Assembly: GCA_937876415.1 (NCBI GenBank)
Contig: CALEHE010000168.1
Span: 1-38,873, forward strand
Reading direction: 5' to 3'
Length of the DNA: 38,873 bases
Source of the DNA: an uncultured Actinomycetes bacterium
GTDB taxonomy: Bacteria > Actinomycetota > Acidimicrobiia > Acidimicrobiales > Ilumatobacteraceae
Position numbers and translations under genes: made by a program. The notes under the pieces are model-generated. The model had not been told where the DNA came from. It did no database searches and was given only the letters and a program-made list of their open reading frames with translations. How positions within the stretch are numbered: position 1 is the stretch's first letter; the number at the start of each line of letters is the position of its first letter. Shown here piece by piece: positions 1 through 7,592 of the stretch.

Positions 1-569
1 TCATTCACGACTTGTGCGCCCGACTTCGTTGATGTCTGCCCCTTAGCAACGACAACATCTTTGCCAAAAGCGATCACGCTGTAATCCTCGGGACTACGCC
101 AAGCAACTGCTGCGGCGGCCATGGCCGACGTAGCAAGTGGCTTACCGCCCATTGATCCACTGCGATCAACCAAAAGTGCAATCGCCATTCCAGGCTTCAC
201 CCAACTGCGAACTTTCAAACCTTCTGGGTCAATCGCTTGACGTGAAGCACGCGCTTCAACAATGGCGTCCATCGATGCATCAAGATCAATATCGCCAGCA
301 TCTGGTCGATACGGACGCGTTGCCATCTTGCCAATTCCACGCGGCGACACCGGACCACGCTTCGAGACATCTAAAAACAAACGGCCGGCCAAACGCTTGG
401 CGAGATCACGTAATTTCTGATCGGTGGCACCGGTGAGATCAGCCAGCAGCGCCAGCATCGCATCAGGGTCTTCTTCAAGACCCTCCTCGACGGCAGTCTC
501 ATCAAGTTCTCCAACTTCGGGCGATACTTGTTCAAATTGAGGATTACGTGACAACTCACGTCGCGACAA
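1..569 (-). CDS. VWA-domain (MoxR-associated) protein, 3' end cut by window edge
   Basis: Reading the minus strand gives a continuous frame that runs off the left edge. It contains a von Willebrand factor A metal-ion-dependent adhesion motif, DRSGSMGG (about positions 146-170), preceded by an acidic helical region. Proteins of this type pair with MoxR AAA+ ATPases and are thought to act in metal insertion or maturation of complexes; that role comes from the family. The start is uncertain. No ATG, GTG or TTG exists in frame between the upstream stop (about 690) and a TTG at 569, although the frame is open and protein-like back into the ATPase gene (for example GDPLAKEGAAADDAVNEASK). I chose the TTG at 569, giving 189 codons in the window. 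A non-canonical start or a programmed frameshift from the ATPase gene is possible. It lies directly downstream of the MoxR ATPase on the same strand. Confidence 0.75.
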   Translation of the reverse strand, partial: MSRRELSRNPQFEQVSPEVGELDETAVEEGLEEDPDAMLALLADLTGATDQKLRDLAKRLAGRLFLDVSKRGPVSPRGIGKMATRPYRPDAGDIDLDASMDAIVEARASRQAIDPEGLKVRSWVKPGMAIALLVDRSGSMGGKPLATSAMAAAAVAWRSPEDYSVIAFGKDVVVAKGQTSTKSGAQVVN

Positions 570-622
570 AGTTTTCTTTGATGCTTCGTTTACTGCGTCA
601 TCGGCAGCAGCACCTTCTTTGG

Positions 623-1540
623 CTAGTGGGTCGCCCCCACTGGGGCGCTCGCTTTTCCCGATTCGCCTTGCGGGGCAGGGGCAAACACCTCATTCCACAA
701 CTCAGTGATGATGTCTTCAGCAGTGCGCACACTTCCTTCACGCACACGCACACGACCCGACAACGCAACGAGAGCTGCATCAAGTCCGACGCCCGCATCA
801 AGAACTGTGAGTGAGCGCACGCTTGCAAGTGAAACGGTTACCGCTGTCATGTCAATGGCTCCACGCACCGATGAACCAACACGTAGATCACTGTGGGTAC
901 GCGTTCGACGCACCAACTCAACAACCTTGTCGAGCCAACCATCAGGAAGGTTCTTCATACCGCGTCCAGCAATGCGTTGTTCAACTTCAGCATTTTGATA
1001 GCCAACTGACACACGGCACACACGGTCATACACCGCGCCAGAAATTCGCGCAGTGCCCACAGCATCAAACGGATTCATCGCTGCGACTAAACGGAAACCC
1101 GATGATGCAGCAACACGACCGTAACGCGGCACATTGAGCTCGCCTTCGCTCATGACCGTGATCAAAACATTCAAAGTTTCTTCGGGAATGCGATTAATCT
1201 CTTCGACATACAACAACGAGCCATCACGCATTGCGGTCACTAATGGTCCGTCAACAAACACATCGGGGTCATAACCATCGGTGAGAACTCGAGCCGGATC
1301 GAAGTGACCAACCAGTCGCGCGGGAGTCAGTTCGGCATTGCCTTCAACGAAAACGAAACCGATACCCAGTCCTTCGGCGACAGCACGCAACAGCGTGCTC
1401 TTGCCAGTTCCAGGGGGTCCTTCAAGTAACACATGCCGATCAGCATCAAGTGCTGCGACTACTAGTTCAACTTCACGACGTCGCCCAATGACAGTGTCAT
1501 CGAGCGACGCGATCAAAGAACTTCGCGACGATTGAGTCAT
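623..1540 (-). CDS. MoxR-family AAA+ ATPase
   Basis: 305 residues. Walker A GPPGTGKS at residues 41-48, Walker B LLYVEE at 109-114, sensor-1 AMNPFD at 154-159 and a YDR arginine-finger-like motif near 171-173 define a MoxR/magnesium-chelatase-I type AAA+ ATPase. Such ATPases act as chaperones that remodel or load metal cofactors into partner proteins together with a VWA-domain partner, and such a partner gene follows immediately downstream. The gene starts 14 bases after the stop of an NDMA-dependent alcohol dehydrogenase on the same strand, so co-transcription with the mycofactocin-linked dehydrogenases is plausible. The substrate of this pair cannot be told from sequence. No clear Shine-Dalgarno sequence precedes the ATG, which fits translational coupling to the gene upstream. 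Confidence 0.9.
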   Translation of the reverse strand: MTQSSRSSLIASLDDTVIGRRREVELVVAALDADRHVLLEGPPGTGKSTLLRAVAEGLGIGFVFVEGNAELTPARLVGHFDPARVLTDGYDPDVFVDGPLVTAMRDGSLLYVEEINRIPEETLNVLITVMSEGELNVPRYGRVAASSGFRLVAAMNPFDAVGTARISGAVYDRVCRVSVGYQNAEVEQRIAGRGMKNLPDGWLDKVVELVRRTRTHSDLRVGSSVRGAIDMTAVTVSLASVRSLTVLDAGVGLDAALVALSGRVRVREGSVRTAEDIITELWNEVFAPAPQGESGKASAPVGATH

Positions 1541-1554
1541 TGAAGTGTCGACAA

Positions 1555-2715
1555 TCAGGCGTTGACAATGACGCCACGAAGGTTCGTGCCATCACGCATG
1601 GCTTCGTAACCTTCGTTGATATCTTCAAGCTTGTAAGTCTTGGTGATGAGTTCATCAAGCTTCAATTGACCAGCACGGTACATGTCAAGCAACGCAGGGA
1701 TGTCGGCACGAGGATTCAAAGAACCAAAGATGGTTCCCTTGATTTCCTTGTTCCACATCGCCAAGTTGAACAAGTTGATGTTTGCTGTTTCGCTCGTCAT
1801 CGGCGAAATAGCGGTAATCACAACGGTGCTTCCCTTGCCAGCCAAGTTCATGGCTTCGGTCATCATCTCGCCGTGCAAAACACCAGGGGTCATGATGACG
1901 CGATCGGCCATCTGACCGTATGTCATTTCCATCACCGACATCATGGCGTCAGCCATTGAAGGGAACGTGTGAGTTGCACCGAACTCCATGGCCTTTTCGC
2001 GCTTGAACTCGATTGGGTCGATAGCAATGATGCGCTTGGCTCCAGCCATTCGTGCACCTTGCACCGCGTTCATACCAATGCCACCGATACCGACGACAAC
2101 AACGGTGTCTCCAGGTTGTGTGCCGGCGCGATTTGCTGCCGAGCCCCAACCAGTTGCCACGCCACAGGACACGAGTGCAACACACTCCAGCGGGATGTCT
2201 TTTTCAACCTTGATGATTGACTGCTCGCTCACACATGCGTATTCGGAGAATGTGCCAACCTTGGTCATCAACGTAACGGGTTGACCGTTAACGAAGTGAC
2301 GGTGAGTGTCATCAGTGATCATGCCGCCAACAAATGTCTTGGCACCGTTATCACACAAGTTCTGACGACCGGTGCTGCAGTAACGGCAACGTCCACATGA
2401 CGGAACGAATGAGGCCGACACGTGATCGCCAACTACGACGCTGGTGACTCCGGGTCCGACTTCAACAACAACGCCAGCACCTTCGTGACCACCAATGATC
2501 GGGAAGAAACTTTCAATGCCCATGAGGGGCCAGAACTCTTCGGGCGGAACCAAGTCGCCGGTAACCAAGTGCTCATCGCTGTGGCACAATCCTGCAGCGC
2601 GCCAGTGAACAATCACTTCACCGGTCTTAGGTGGGTGGATTTCGATTTCCTCGATCTTCCACTGCTGATTCAAGCCCCACAATACGGCGGCCTTTGACTT
2701 ACGGATTCCAGACAT
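1555..2715 (-). CDS. NDMA-dependent (nicotinoprotein) alcohol dehydrogenase, long form
   Basis: 386 residues, medium-chain zinc alcohol dehydrogenase. Catalytic zinc residues C44 (in CHSDEH), H77/E78 (GGHEGAG) and C184 (SCGVATGWGSA) are visible. Structural zinc cysteines are C107, C110, C113 and C121, and the NAD-binding loop GIGGIG is at 209-214. The overall sequence matches the NDMA-dependent alcohol dehydrogenases that hold NAD(H) permanently and pass electrons to mycofactocin rather than to free NAD. That link is known for the family and is supported here by mftABC 1.3 kb away. Compared with its neighbour at 2808-3920 it carries about 13 extra residues after HLVTGDL (VPPEEFWPLMGIESFF region). 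Start ATG at 2715. It is the second gene of a minus-strand series adh-adh-moxR-vwa. Substrate is probably a primary alcohol; not determinable here. Confidence 0.93.
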   Translation of the reverse strand: MSGIRKSKAAVLWGLNQQWKIEEIEIHPPKTGEVIVHWRAAGLCHSDEHLVTGDLVPPEEFWPLMGIESFFPIIGGHEGAGVVVEVGPGVTSVVVGDHVSASFVPSCGRCRYCSTGRQNLCDNGAKTFVGGMITDDTHRHFVNGQPVTLMTKVGTFSEYACVSEQSIIKVEKDIPLECVALVSCGVATGWGSAANRAGTQPGDTVVVVGIGGIGMNAVQGARMAGAKRIIAIDPIEFKREKAMEFGATHTFPSMADAMMSVMEMTYGQMADRVIMTPGVLHGEMMTEAMNLAGKGSTVVITAISPMTSETANINLFNLAMWNKEIKGTIFGSLNPRADIPALLDMYRAGQLKLDELITKTYKLEDINEGYEAMRDGTNLRGVIVNA

Positions 2716-2764
2716 GGCGGTCTCCCCTTCGTGGCACGTCCTTCGCGCCTACAGGGAGAACGCT

Positions 2765-2796
2765 ACTCGCCTAGAACCTCACGGCTCTAGGCGAGT
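2765..2796. terminator. Hairpin between the two alcohol dehydrogenase genes
   Basis: 14-bp stem with one mismatch: arm 2765-2778 (actcgcctagaacc), loop tcac, arm 2783-2796 (ggctctaggcgagt). It lies 11 bases beyond the stop of the dehydrogenase ending at 2808. It lacks a U-run on the minus strand, so it may be a weak terminator or an mRNA-stabilising or processing hairpin that tunes the downstream gene. Confidence 0.55.
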
Positions 2797-2807
2797 CACG
2801 TCAGATC

Positions 2808-3920
2808 TCACTCGTATACGAGAACTCCGCGAATGTTTTCTCCAGCCCGCATGGCTTCGTAGCCGTCGTTGACGCCTTCGAGCGAATAGGTGCGGGTTAC
2901 AAGACCATCAAGATCGAGCTGGCCTTCGCGATACAAACCAGCCAACTTGGGAATGTCGGCCCGGGGGTTGCCCGAACCAAACAGCGAACCGACCACTTGC
3001 TTTTCCATCAAGGTGACGTCGAGTAGGTTCATCGTGACACCCATTTCCATGGCGGGGTGGATGTTGGTGACGACCACTCGTCCCCGCTTTGAGGCCAACG
3101 CCATTGCTTCAGCCATGAGGGCCCCCGAACCGACGCCCATGGTCAAGATGACCTTGTTCGCCATAGTTCCCCAGGTAACTTCTTGAAGCAACGCCACCGC
3201 ATCAGTCATTGACGCGGCAGTGTGGGTCGCGCCAAATTCCATGGCCTTTTCGCGCTTGAACTCAACAGGGTCGATGGCGATGATGCGCTTCGCACCAGCC
3301 AAACGAGCACCCTGAATGGCGTTAGCACCGATTCCGCCGACGCCAACAACCGCAACCGTATCGCCAGGCTTAACCTCGGCCGCATACACCGCCGAACCCC
3401 AGCCCGTCACCACTCCGCAGCCCAAGAGGCAGACCTTGTCAAATGGCAGGTCGTTGTCCACCTTGATGCAACTGGCTTCGTTGACCACGGTGTGGTGGGC
3501 GAAGGTACCGAGCAGGCACATCAGACCCAGTTCTTGACCTCGGGCATGGTGACGTGAGCCGCCGTCAGTGATTTGGCGTCCACCGCCCATAAGCGCACCA
3601 AGGTCGCACAGGTTTTGGTGTCCAGTTGAACAGCTTGGACAACGTCCGCACGACGGAATAAAACCAAAGACCACGTGGTCGCCTGGGGCGAGCCAGCTAA
3701 CGCCTTCGCCAACTTTGCGCACGATTCCCGCGCCCTCGTGGCCACCAATGATCGGCAGGGCAAACGGAAGGTCGCCCGTCATCAAGTGCTCGTCGCTATG
3801 GCACATTCCGGATGCCTTCATTTCGACAAGTACTTCACCGGCTTTGGGATCGTCAAGCTCGATCTCTTCAACACTCCAGGGCTTATTGGTTTCCCACAAA
3901 ATTGCGGCCTTAGATTTCAT
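2808..3920 (-). CDS. NDMA-dependent (nicotinoprotein) alcohol dehydrogenase, short form
   Basis: 370 residues from the ATG at 3920 (MKSKAAILWETNK). This start aligns with the paralogue and is preceded by a G-rich GGGGGTG stretch; the frame stays open to 3974 but the extra 18 residues do not look conserved. Catalytic zinc ligands C40, H61 and C168, structural zinc cysteines C91, C94, C97 and C105, and GVGGIG at 193-198 are visible. It is a second member of the mycofactocin-linked NDMA-dependent family and is divergent from mftA. It lacks the insertion after TGDL seen in the paralogue, so the two probably differ in the substrate channel. The 110-bp region between it and mftA carries two palindromes that could control both directions. 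Confidence 0.92.
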   Translation of the reverse strand: MKSKAAILWETNKPWSVEEIELDDPKAGEVLVEMKASGMCHSDEHLMTGDLPFALPIIGGHEGAGIVRKVGEGVSWLAPGDHVVFGFIPSCGRCPSCSTGHQNLCDLGALMGGGRQITDGGSRHHARGQELGLMCLLGTFAHHTVVNEASCIKVDNDLPFDKVCLLGCGVVTGWGSAVYAAEVKPGDTVAVVGVGGIGANAIQGARLAGAKRIIAIDPVEFKREKAMEFGATHTAASMTDAVALLQEVTWGTMANKVILTMGVGSGALMAEAMALASKRGRVVVTNIHPAMEMGVTMNLLDVTLMEKQVVGSLFGSGNPRADIPKLAGLYREGQLDLDGLVTRTYSLEGVNDGYEAMRAGENIRGVLVYE

Positions 3921-3940
3921 GTGCACCCCCGTGACTAGTT

Positions 3941-3959
3941 GGTCATCGTGTCGATGACC
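3941..3959. promoter_or_regulatory. Perfect palindrome between adh and mftA (candidate operator)
   Basis: GGTCATCG-tgt-CGATGACC: two perfect 8-bp arms with a 3-base centre, about 20 bases upstream of the dehydrogenase start and 70 bases upstream of mftA. Placement and symmetry suit a dimeric repressor or activator (for example TetR or GntR type). The cognate regulator is not in the window. The regulatory role is inferred. Confidence 0.55.
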
Positions 3960-3964
3960 CGAAT

Positions 3965-3978
3965 TGATATTCATATCA
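3965..3978. promoter_or_regulatory. Second palindrome upstream of mftA
   Basis: TGATAT-tc-ATATCA: 6-bp perfect arms with a 2-base centre, 6 bases from the larger palindrome. AT-rich, so it could be an operator half of the same element or part of a promoter. Function is inferred from position only. Confidence 0.35.
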
Positions 3979-4030
3979 GATCAGGAGAACGGTAGTCGCT
4001 CGTGAGCCAGAGCGTTGTACGCTTCTATGC

Positions 4031-4171
4031 ATGGAAAGCCCGATTGTCACCGCAGATACTTCTGTCATCGAAGAGTCCCCCGTCGCCCATGTAGTTGGGG
4101 ATGCTCCCGCCATTGAAGCCGAACTGCTCATCGAGGAAATTTCCATCGATGGCATGTGCGGCGTCTACTGA
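4031..4171 (+). CDS. mftA: Mycofactocin precursor peptide MftA
   Basis: A 46-residue gene. Translating from the ATG at 4031 gives an acidic leader (about residues 1-36, including AIEAELLIEE) followed by the diagnostic C-terminus ISIDGMCGVY. In the family the final Val-Tyr is decarboxylated and cross-linked by the radical SAM enzyme MftC, then released and oxidised to the redox cofactor mycofactocin. The invariant IDGMCGVY end is intact. There is no strong Shine-Dalgarno sequence in front. It is the first gene of mftABC and is divergent from the dehydrogenase that would use the cofactor. Identification is firm because of the C-terminus and the two genes that follow. Confidence 0.96.
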   Translation: MESPIVTADTSVIEESPVAHVVGDAPAIEAELLIEEISIDGMCGVY

Positions 4172-4200
4172 GCCCCGCTTTCACGGCAACCGAGAACGTC

Positions 4201-4479
4201 ATGTCCGTCGCTCTCGAATCAGTTCTTGAGATTCACCCGCAAGTGGCAGTTCGTCCCGAAACATTTGGCGCGTTGGCATATCACTACGGCAATCGCCGGC
4301 TGATTTTCCTGAAGCACCCCGACGTCGTCACCGTGGTGCAATCACTCAATTCACATCCCGACGTGCAGTCAACATTGGCTGCATGCGGAGTAGCCCCAGA
4401 GCGTTGGCCGTCATTTGTTGCAGCCTTGTCATCGCTCGAAACATCGGAGGTCGTGCGTGAGCGCAAAATCGCTAGTTGA
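4201..4479 (+). CDS. mftB: Mycofactocin biosynthesis chaperone MftB
   Basis: 92 residues from the ATG at 4201 (MSVALESVLEIHPQVAVRPE). The frame is open further upstream to 4156, but that would overlap mftA and add unconserved residues. It is a PqqD-like RiPP recognition element with the typical block RPETFGALAYHYGNRRL followed by a helical C-terminus. MftB binds the MftA leader and presents it to MftC. It starts 29 bases after the mftA stop and its 3' end overlaps the start of mftC by 23 bases, indicating translational coupling. Confidence 0.95.
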   Translation: MSVALESVLEIHPQVAVRPETFGALAYHYGNRRLIFLKHPDVVTVVQSLNSHPDVQSTLAACGVAPERWPSFVAALSSLETSEVVRERKIAS

Positions 4480-5593
4480 AGAAATGAAGCGGGGCCTTGA
4501 TGCCCCTATTTGCCTCACTTGGGAACTCACCTATGCGTGCAACTTGCAATGTGTGCATTGCTTGTCGTCAAGCGGTCAGCGTGATGAGCGCGAACTCTCA
4601 ACCGAAGAAGCGAAAAAGATTCTCGACGATTTGCGTGACCTACAGGTGTTCTACATCAACATCGGTGGCGGCGAACCGATGGTGCGCCGTGACTTTTTTG
4701 AACTACTTGAATACTCAGTTGCTAATGGCATCGGTGTGAAGTTCAGTACTAACGGCGCATTCATTGATGAAGAGAAAGCCCGTCGTCTCGCGGCTATGGA
4801 TTATCTCGATATCCAAATCAGCCTTGACGGCGTTGACGCTGTCACCAACGACGCCATTCGTGGCGAGGGTTCATATGACATGGCCATTCGGGCCATGGAA
4901 AATCTGAAGGCCGCCAACTTCGGACAATTCAAAATTTCGGTTGTCGTGACTCGCCATAACGTTTCGCAACTCGATCAGTTCAAAGCATTGGCCGACCATT
5001 ACGGTGCGCAGTTACGTATCACCCGTTTGCGCCCCGCTGGTCGTGGTGCTGATACTTGGCACGAACTTCATCCGACCAATGCGCAACAACGCGAAATTTA
5101 CAACTGGTTGTTGAAGCATGGCGAAAATGTTCTAACTGGTGACTCGTTCTTCCACCTCAATGCTCTCGGTGAATCACTTCCCGGACTCAACATGTGTGGC
5201 GCTGGACGAGTGGTGTGTCTCATCGACCCCATTGGCGATGTGTACGCCTGCCCATTCGTCATCCACGATGAATTCAAAGCCGGCAATGTGCGCGACGAAG
5301 GCGGCTTTGCCAAAGTGTGGAAACAAAGCGATTTGTTCTTGTCATTGCGTGAACCACAATCTGCTGGCGCGTGCGCATCGTGTGGTGCTTTCGACGCATG
5401 TCAGGGCGGATGCATGGCCGCAAAGTTCTTCACCGGACTTCCACTTGACGGACCCGACCCCGAATGTGTGGGTGGCGATGCCGACGAAGCACTTTCAATC
5501 ATCTCGCGCGGTTCAGAACCCAAGCCGAGCATGGATCATTCAAAGCCCGTCACTCTGACGCGAAAGAAGTTGCCGGTTTCAACGGCCAGTTAA
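4457..5593 (+). CDS. mftC: Mycofactocin radical SAM maturase MftC
   Basis: 378 residues from a GTG at 4457, chosen because GGAGG at 4446-4450 lies 6 bases upstream and the protein then begins close to the family N-terminus. The radical SAM cluster motif CNLQCVHC supplies C28, C32 and C35, followed by the SAM-binding GGGEP. The C-terminal SPASM domain has the cysteines in MCGAGRVVC, YACPF, CASCGAFDACQGGC and PECV for the auxiliary clusters. MftC performs the oxidative decarboxylation and C-C bond formation on the Val-Tyr end of MftA. It overlaps mftB. The last ~25 residues after the SPASM domain are polar and probably unstructured. Confidence 0.96.
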   Translation: MSAKSLVEEMKRGLDAPICLTWELTYACNLQCVHCLSSSGQRDERELSTEEAKKILDDLRDLQVFYINIGGGEPMVRRDFFELLEYSVANGIGVKFSTNGAFIDEEKARRLAAMDYLDIQISLDGVDAVTNDAIRGEGSYDMAIRAMENLKAANFGQFKISVVVTRHNVSQLDQFKALADHYGAQLRITRLRPAGRGADTWHELHPTNAQQREIYNWLLKHGENVLTGDSFFHLNALGESLPGLNMCGAGRVVCLIDPIGDVYACPFVIHDEFKAGNVRDEGGFAKVWKQSDLFLSLREPQSAGACASCGAFDACQGGCMAAKFFTGLPLDGPDPECVGGDADEALSIISRGSEPKPSMDHSKPVTLTRKKLPVSTAS

Positions 5594-5658
5594 TTCAGTC
5601 AGAAAATACCTCGACGAAGAGTTTCCGATTTCGTCCAAAATCGGCGAGACTGTAACCG

Positions 5659-7554
5659 ATGTCCATAGTGAATCCGCTTTCTATCGGTTCTCGTACCGCA
5701 CCCAATCGGGTGATGTTCGGACCCCATGTCACCAATTTGGGTACCGACGAACGTTCATTCTCTGATGACCATGTTGCGTATTACGAACGCCGCGCTATCG
5801 GTGGATGTGGAGTCATCGTTGTTGAAGGTGCAAGCGTTCACGACAGTGATTGGCCATACGAGCGCGCACCACTTGCCAGTCGTTGCACGTCAGGTTGGGC
5901 CGATATCGCCAAGGCTTGCCACCACCATGGCTCCCTCGTCATCGCATCACTCGACCACGCCGGCGGACAGGGCTCCTCGGCTTATTCGCAACAACCGCTG
6001 TGGGCACCTTCACGTGTGCCCGAAGTTAACTCACGTGAAGTTCCAAAATGGATGGAACACGACGACATTATGGCGGTGATTGAGGGTTTCGGTGCAGCCA
6101 CTCGTCTCGCAATCGGTGCTGGGTGTGATGGTGTTGAGATCAACGCTGGCCAACACAGTTTGGTTCGTCAGTTTTTGTCCGGTCTCACCAATCAGCGTGG
6201 CGATGAATACGCAGATCGTATGTTGTTCTCCCGACAAGTTGTCCATGCAGTACGCAGTGCGGCAATTGCGATTCGTCCTGATGCAATTGTTGGTTTGCGG
6301 TTGTCGTGTGATGAGCTTGCTCCGTGGGCCGGAATTACACCTGAGATGGCTCCCGAAATCGCTCGCGAACTCTGCGAGCTGGGTATTGATTACGTCGTTG
6401 TTGTCCGAGGCTCAATTTTCTCTGCTGAAAAAACTCGACCTGACTTTCATGAACCAACCGGTTTCAACGTTGACACCTGTCGTGCGTTAAGTGCTGTCTT
6501 ACCCGATTCCACAGCACTCTTTTTGCAAGGCTCAATTATTGATGTCGGTCAAGCCGAATGGGCCATTAACGACGGTGTGTGTGATGCGGTTGAGATGACT
6601 CGCGCGCAAATCGCCGATCCAGATCTCGTGCAAAAAATCAAAAATGGACAGCACGATCAAATTCGCCCATGTATTCGCTGTAATCAGGCCTGCCAAGTTC
6701 GCGACGCCCGTAATCCGATCGTGACCTGTATCGCCGAGCCAACTTCTGGACACGAATCGCAAGATCCCGATTGGTATCAACCAGCCAGTTCCCCCCGACA
6801 CATCACTGTGATCGGTGCGGGTGTTGCTGGTCTTGAGACTGCTCGCGTCGCATCATTACGTGGTCATTCTGTGACCATTGTTGAAAAGTCATCTCGAATT
6901 GGTGGTGTTGCTGCAATCGCTGGTCCGGGCCAACCATTAGTTGCCTGGTTGCAATCTGAAATTGAAAGGCTCGGAGTTCAAGTCGAGCTCAATCACGAAT
7001 TTGATTCGTCTTCGTTGCCCAATTTTCAAGTAGTTATTCAAGCCACGGGAGCTCAACGTGGCGTCAGCGAATACGAAATTACATCCGGCACCGAAGTTCT
7101 TGACATTGCTGAAATTCGTCGTGGAAATTCAGCACTTCCAGAGACTGGCGTAGTAGTCATTCTTGACCCTATTGGCGGACCCATCGGAGTTGCGCTTGCC
7201 GAAGAACTTGGCGAGCGAGCGATTTTGGTAACACCCGACAATATTGCGGGCAACGAGTTGTCGCGCACTGGTGATTTAGCACCAGCCAATGTGCGCCTCG
7301 CGCAACGAGGAGTTCGTATTCAACGACGCAGTGTGGTGCGTGCAGTGACCAAACGCGATTCACTTTTTGTTGTTCGTGTCCAAGATCGTTTCTCGGGTGA
7401 AATTGCCGAAATTGAATGTGCTGCTGTTGTCGATGCAGGATTCAGATTGCCGACGACTCCAATTGATGGTTCGGTTCAAGTAGGCGACTGTGTTGCACCG
7501 CGAACAATTCTTGAAGCAATCCTCGAAGCCCGCCGCGCTGCCCTCGCCCTCTAA
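5659..7554 (+). CDS. Mycofactocin-system FadH/OYE family oxidoreductase
   Basis: 631 residues with two parts. Residues 1 to about 330 form an FMN-binding old-yellow-enzyme barrel (NPLSIGSRTAPNRVMFGPH at the start; GCDGVEINAGQHSLVRQFLS in the middle). A cysteine cluster CIRCNQACQ...TC near 338-357 should bind a [4Fe-4S] cluster. From about 385 an FAD/NAD(P)-binding domain begins with GAGVAGLE. The layout is that of 2,4-dienoyl-CoA reductase/trimethylamine dehydrogenase-type enzymes, and versions of this family recur beside mycofactocin genes. It follows mftC by 65 bases on the same strand. It could pass electrons to or from mycofactocin, but the substrate is unknown. It is not MftD, which is an FMN lactate-dehydrogenase-like protein. 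Confidence 0.88.
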   Translation: MSIVNPLSIGSRTAPNRVMFGPHVTNLGTDERSFSDDHVAYYERRAIGGCGVIVVEGASVHDSDWPYERAPLASRCTSGWADIAKACHHHGSLVIASLDHAGGQGSSAYSQQPLWAPSRVPEVNSREVPKWMEHDDIMAVIEGFGAATRLAIGAGCDGVEINAGQHSLVRQFLSGLTNQRGDEYADRMLFSRQVVHAVRSAAIAIRPDAIVGLRLSCDELAPWAGITPEMAPEIARELCELGIDYVVVVRGSIFSAEKTRPDFHEPTGFNVDTCRALSAVLPDSTALFLQGSIIDVGQAEWAINDGVCDAVEMTRAQIADPDLVQKIKNGQHDQIRPCIRCNQACQVRDARNPIVTCIAEPTSGHESQDPDWYQPASSPRHITVIGAGVAGLETARVASLRGHSVTIVEKSSRIGGVAAIAGPGQPLVAWLQSEIERLGVQVELNHEFDSSSLPNFQVVIQATGAQRGVSEYEITSGTEVLDIAEIRRGNSALPETGVVVILDPIGGPIGVALAEELGERAILVTPDNIAGNELSRTGDLAPANVRLAQRGVRIQRRSVVRAVTKRDSLFVVRVQDRFSGEIAEIECAAVVDAGFRLPTTPIDGSVQVGDCVAPRTILEAILEARRAALAL

Positions 7555-7567
7555 ACCATTGGCCGAG

Positions 7568-7592
7568 AAAACCCCCCGTTTACGGTGGTTTA
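7568..7592. terminator. Imperfect hairpin between converging genes
   Basis: aaaaccccccg, loop, cggtggttta forms an interrupted stem followed by a T-containing stretch on the + strand. It lies 13 bases after the oxidoreductase stop and overlaps the end of the convergent methyltransferase gene. Stem mismatches make this a tentative call. Confidence 0.35.

Noticed and set aside
5625-5644. 7-bp hairpin (ccgattt/aaatcgg) between mftC and the OYE gene
   Set aside because: Stem is short and without a U-run; not enough to call a terminator within the likely operon.
5659-7554. Possible mftD
   Set aside because: MftD is an FMN-dependent lactate-dehydrogenase-type protein of about 390 residues. This gene is an OYE barrel fused to an FAD/NAD domain with an Fe-S cysteine cluster.
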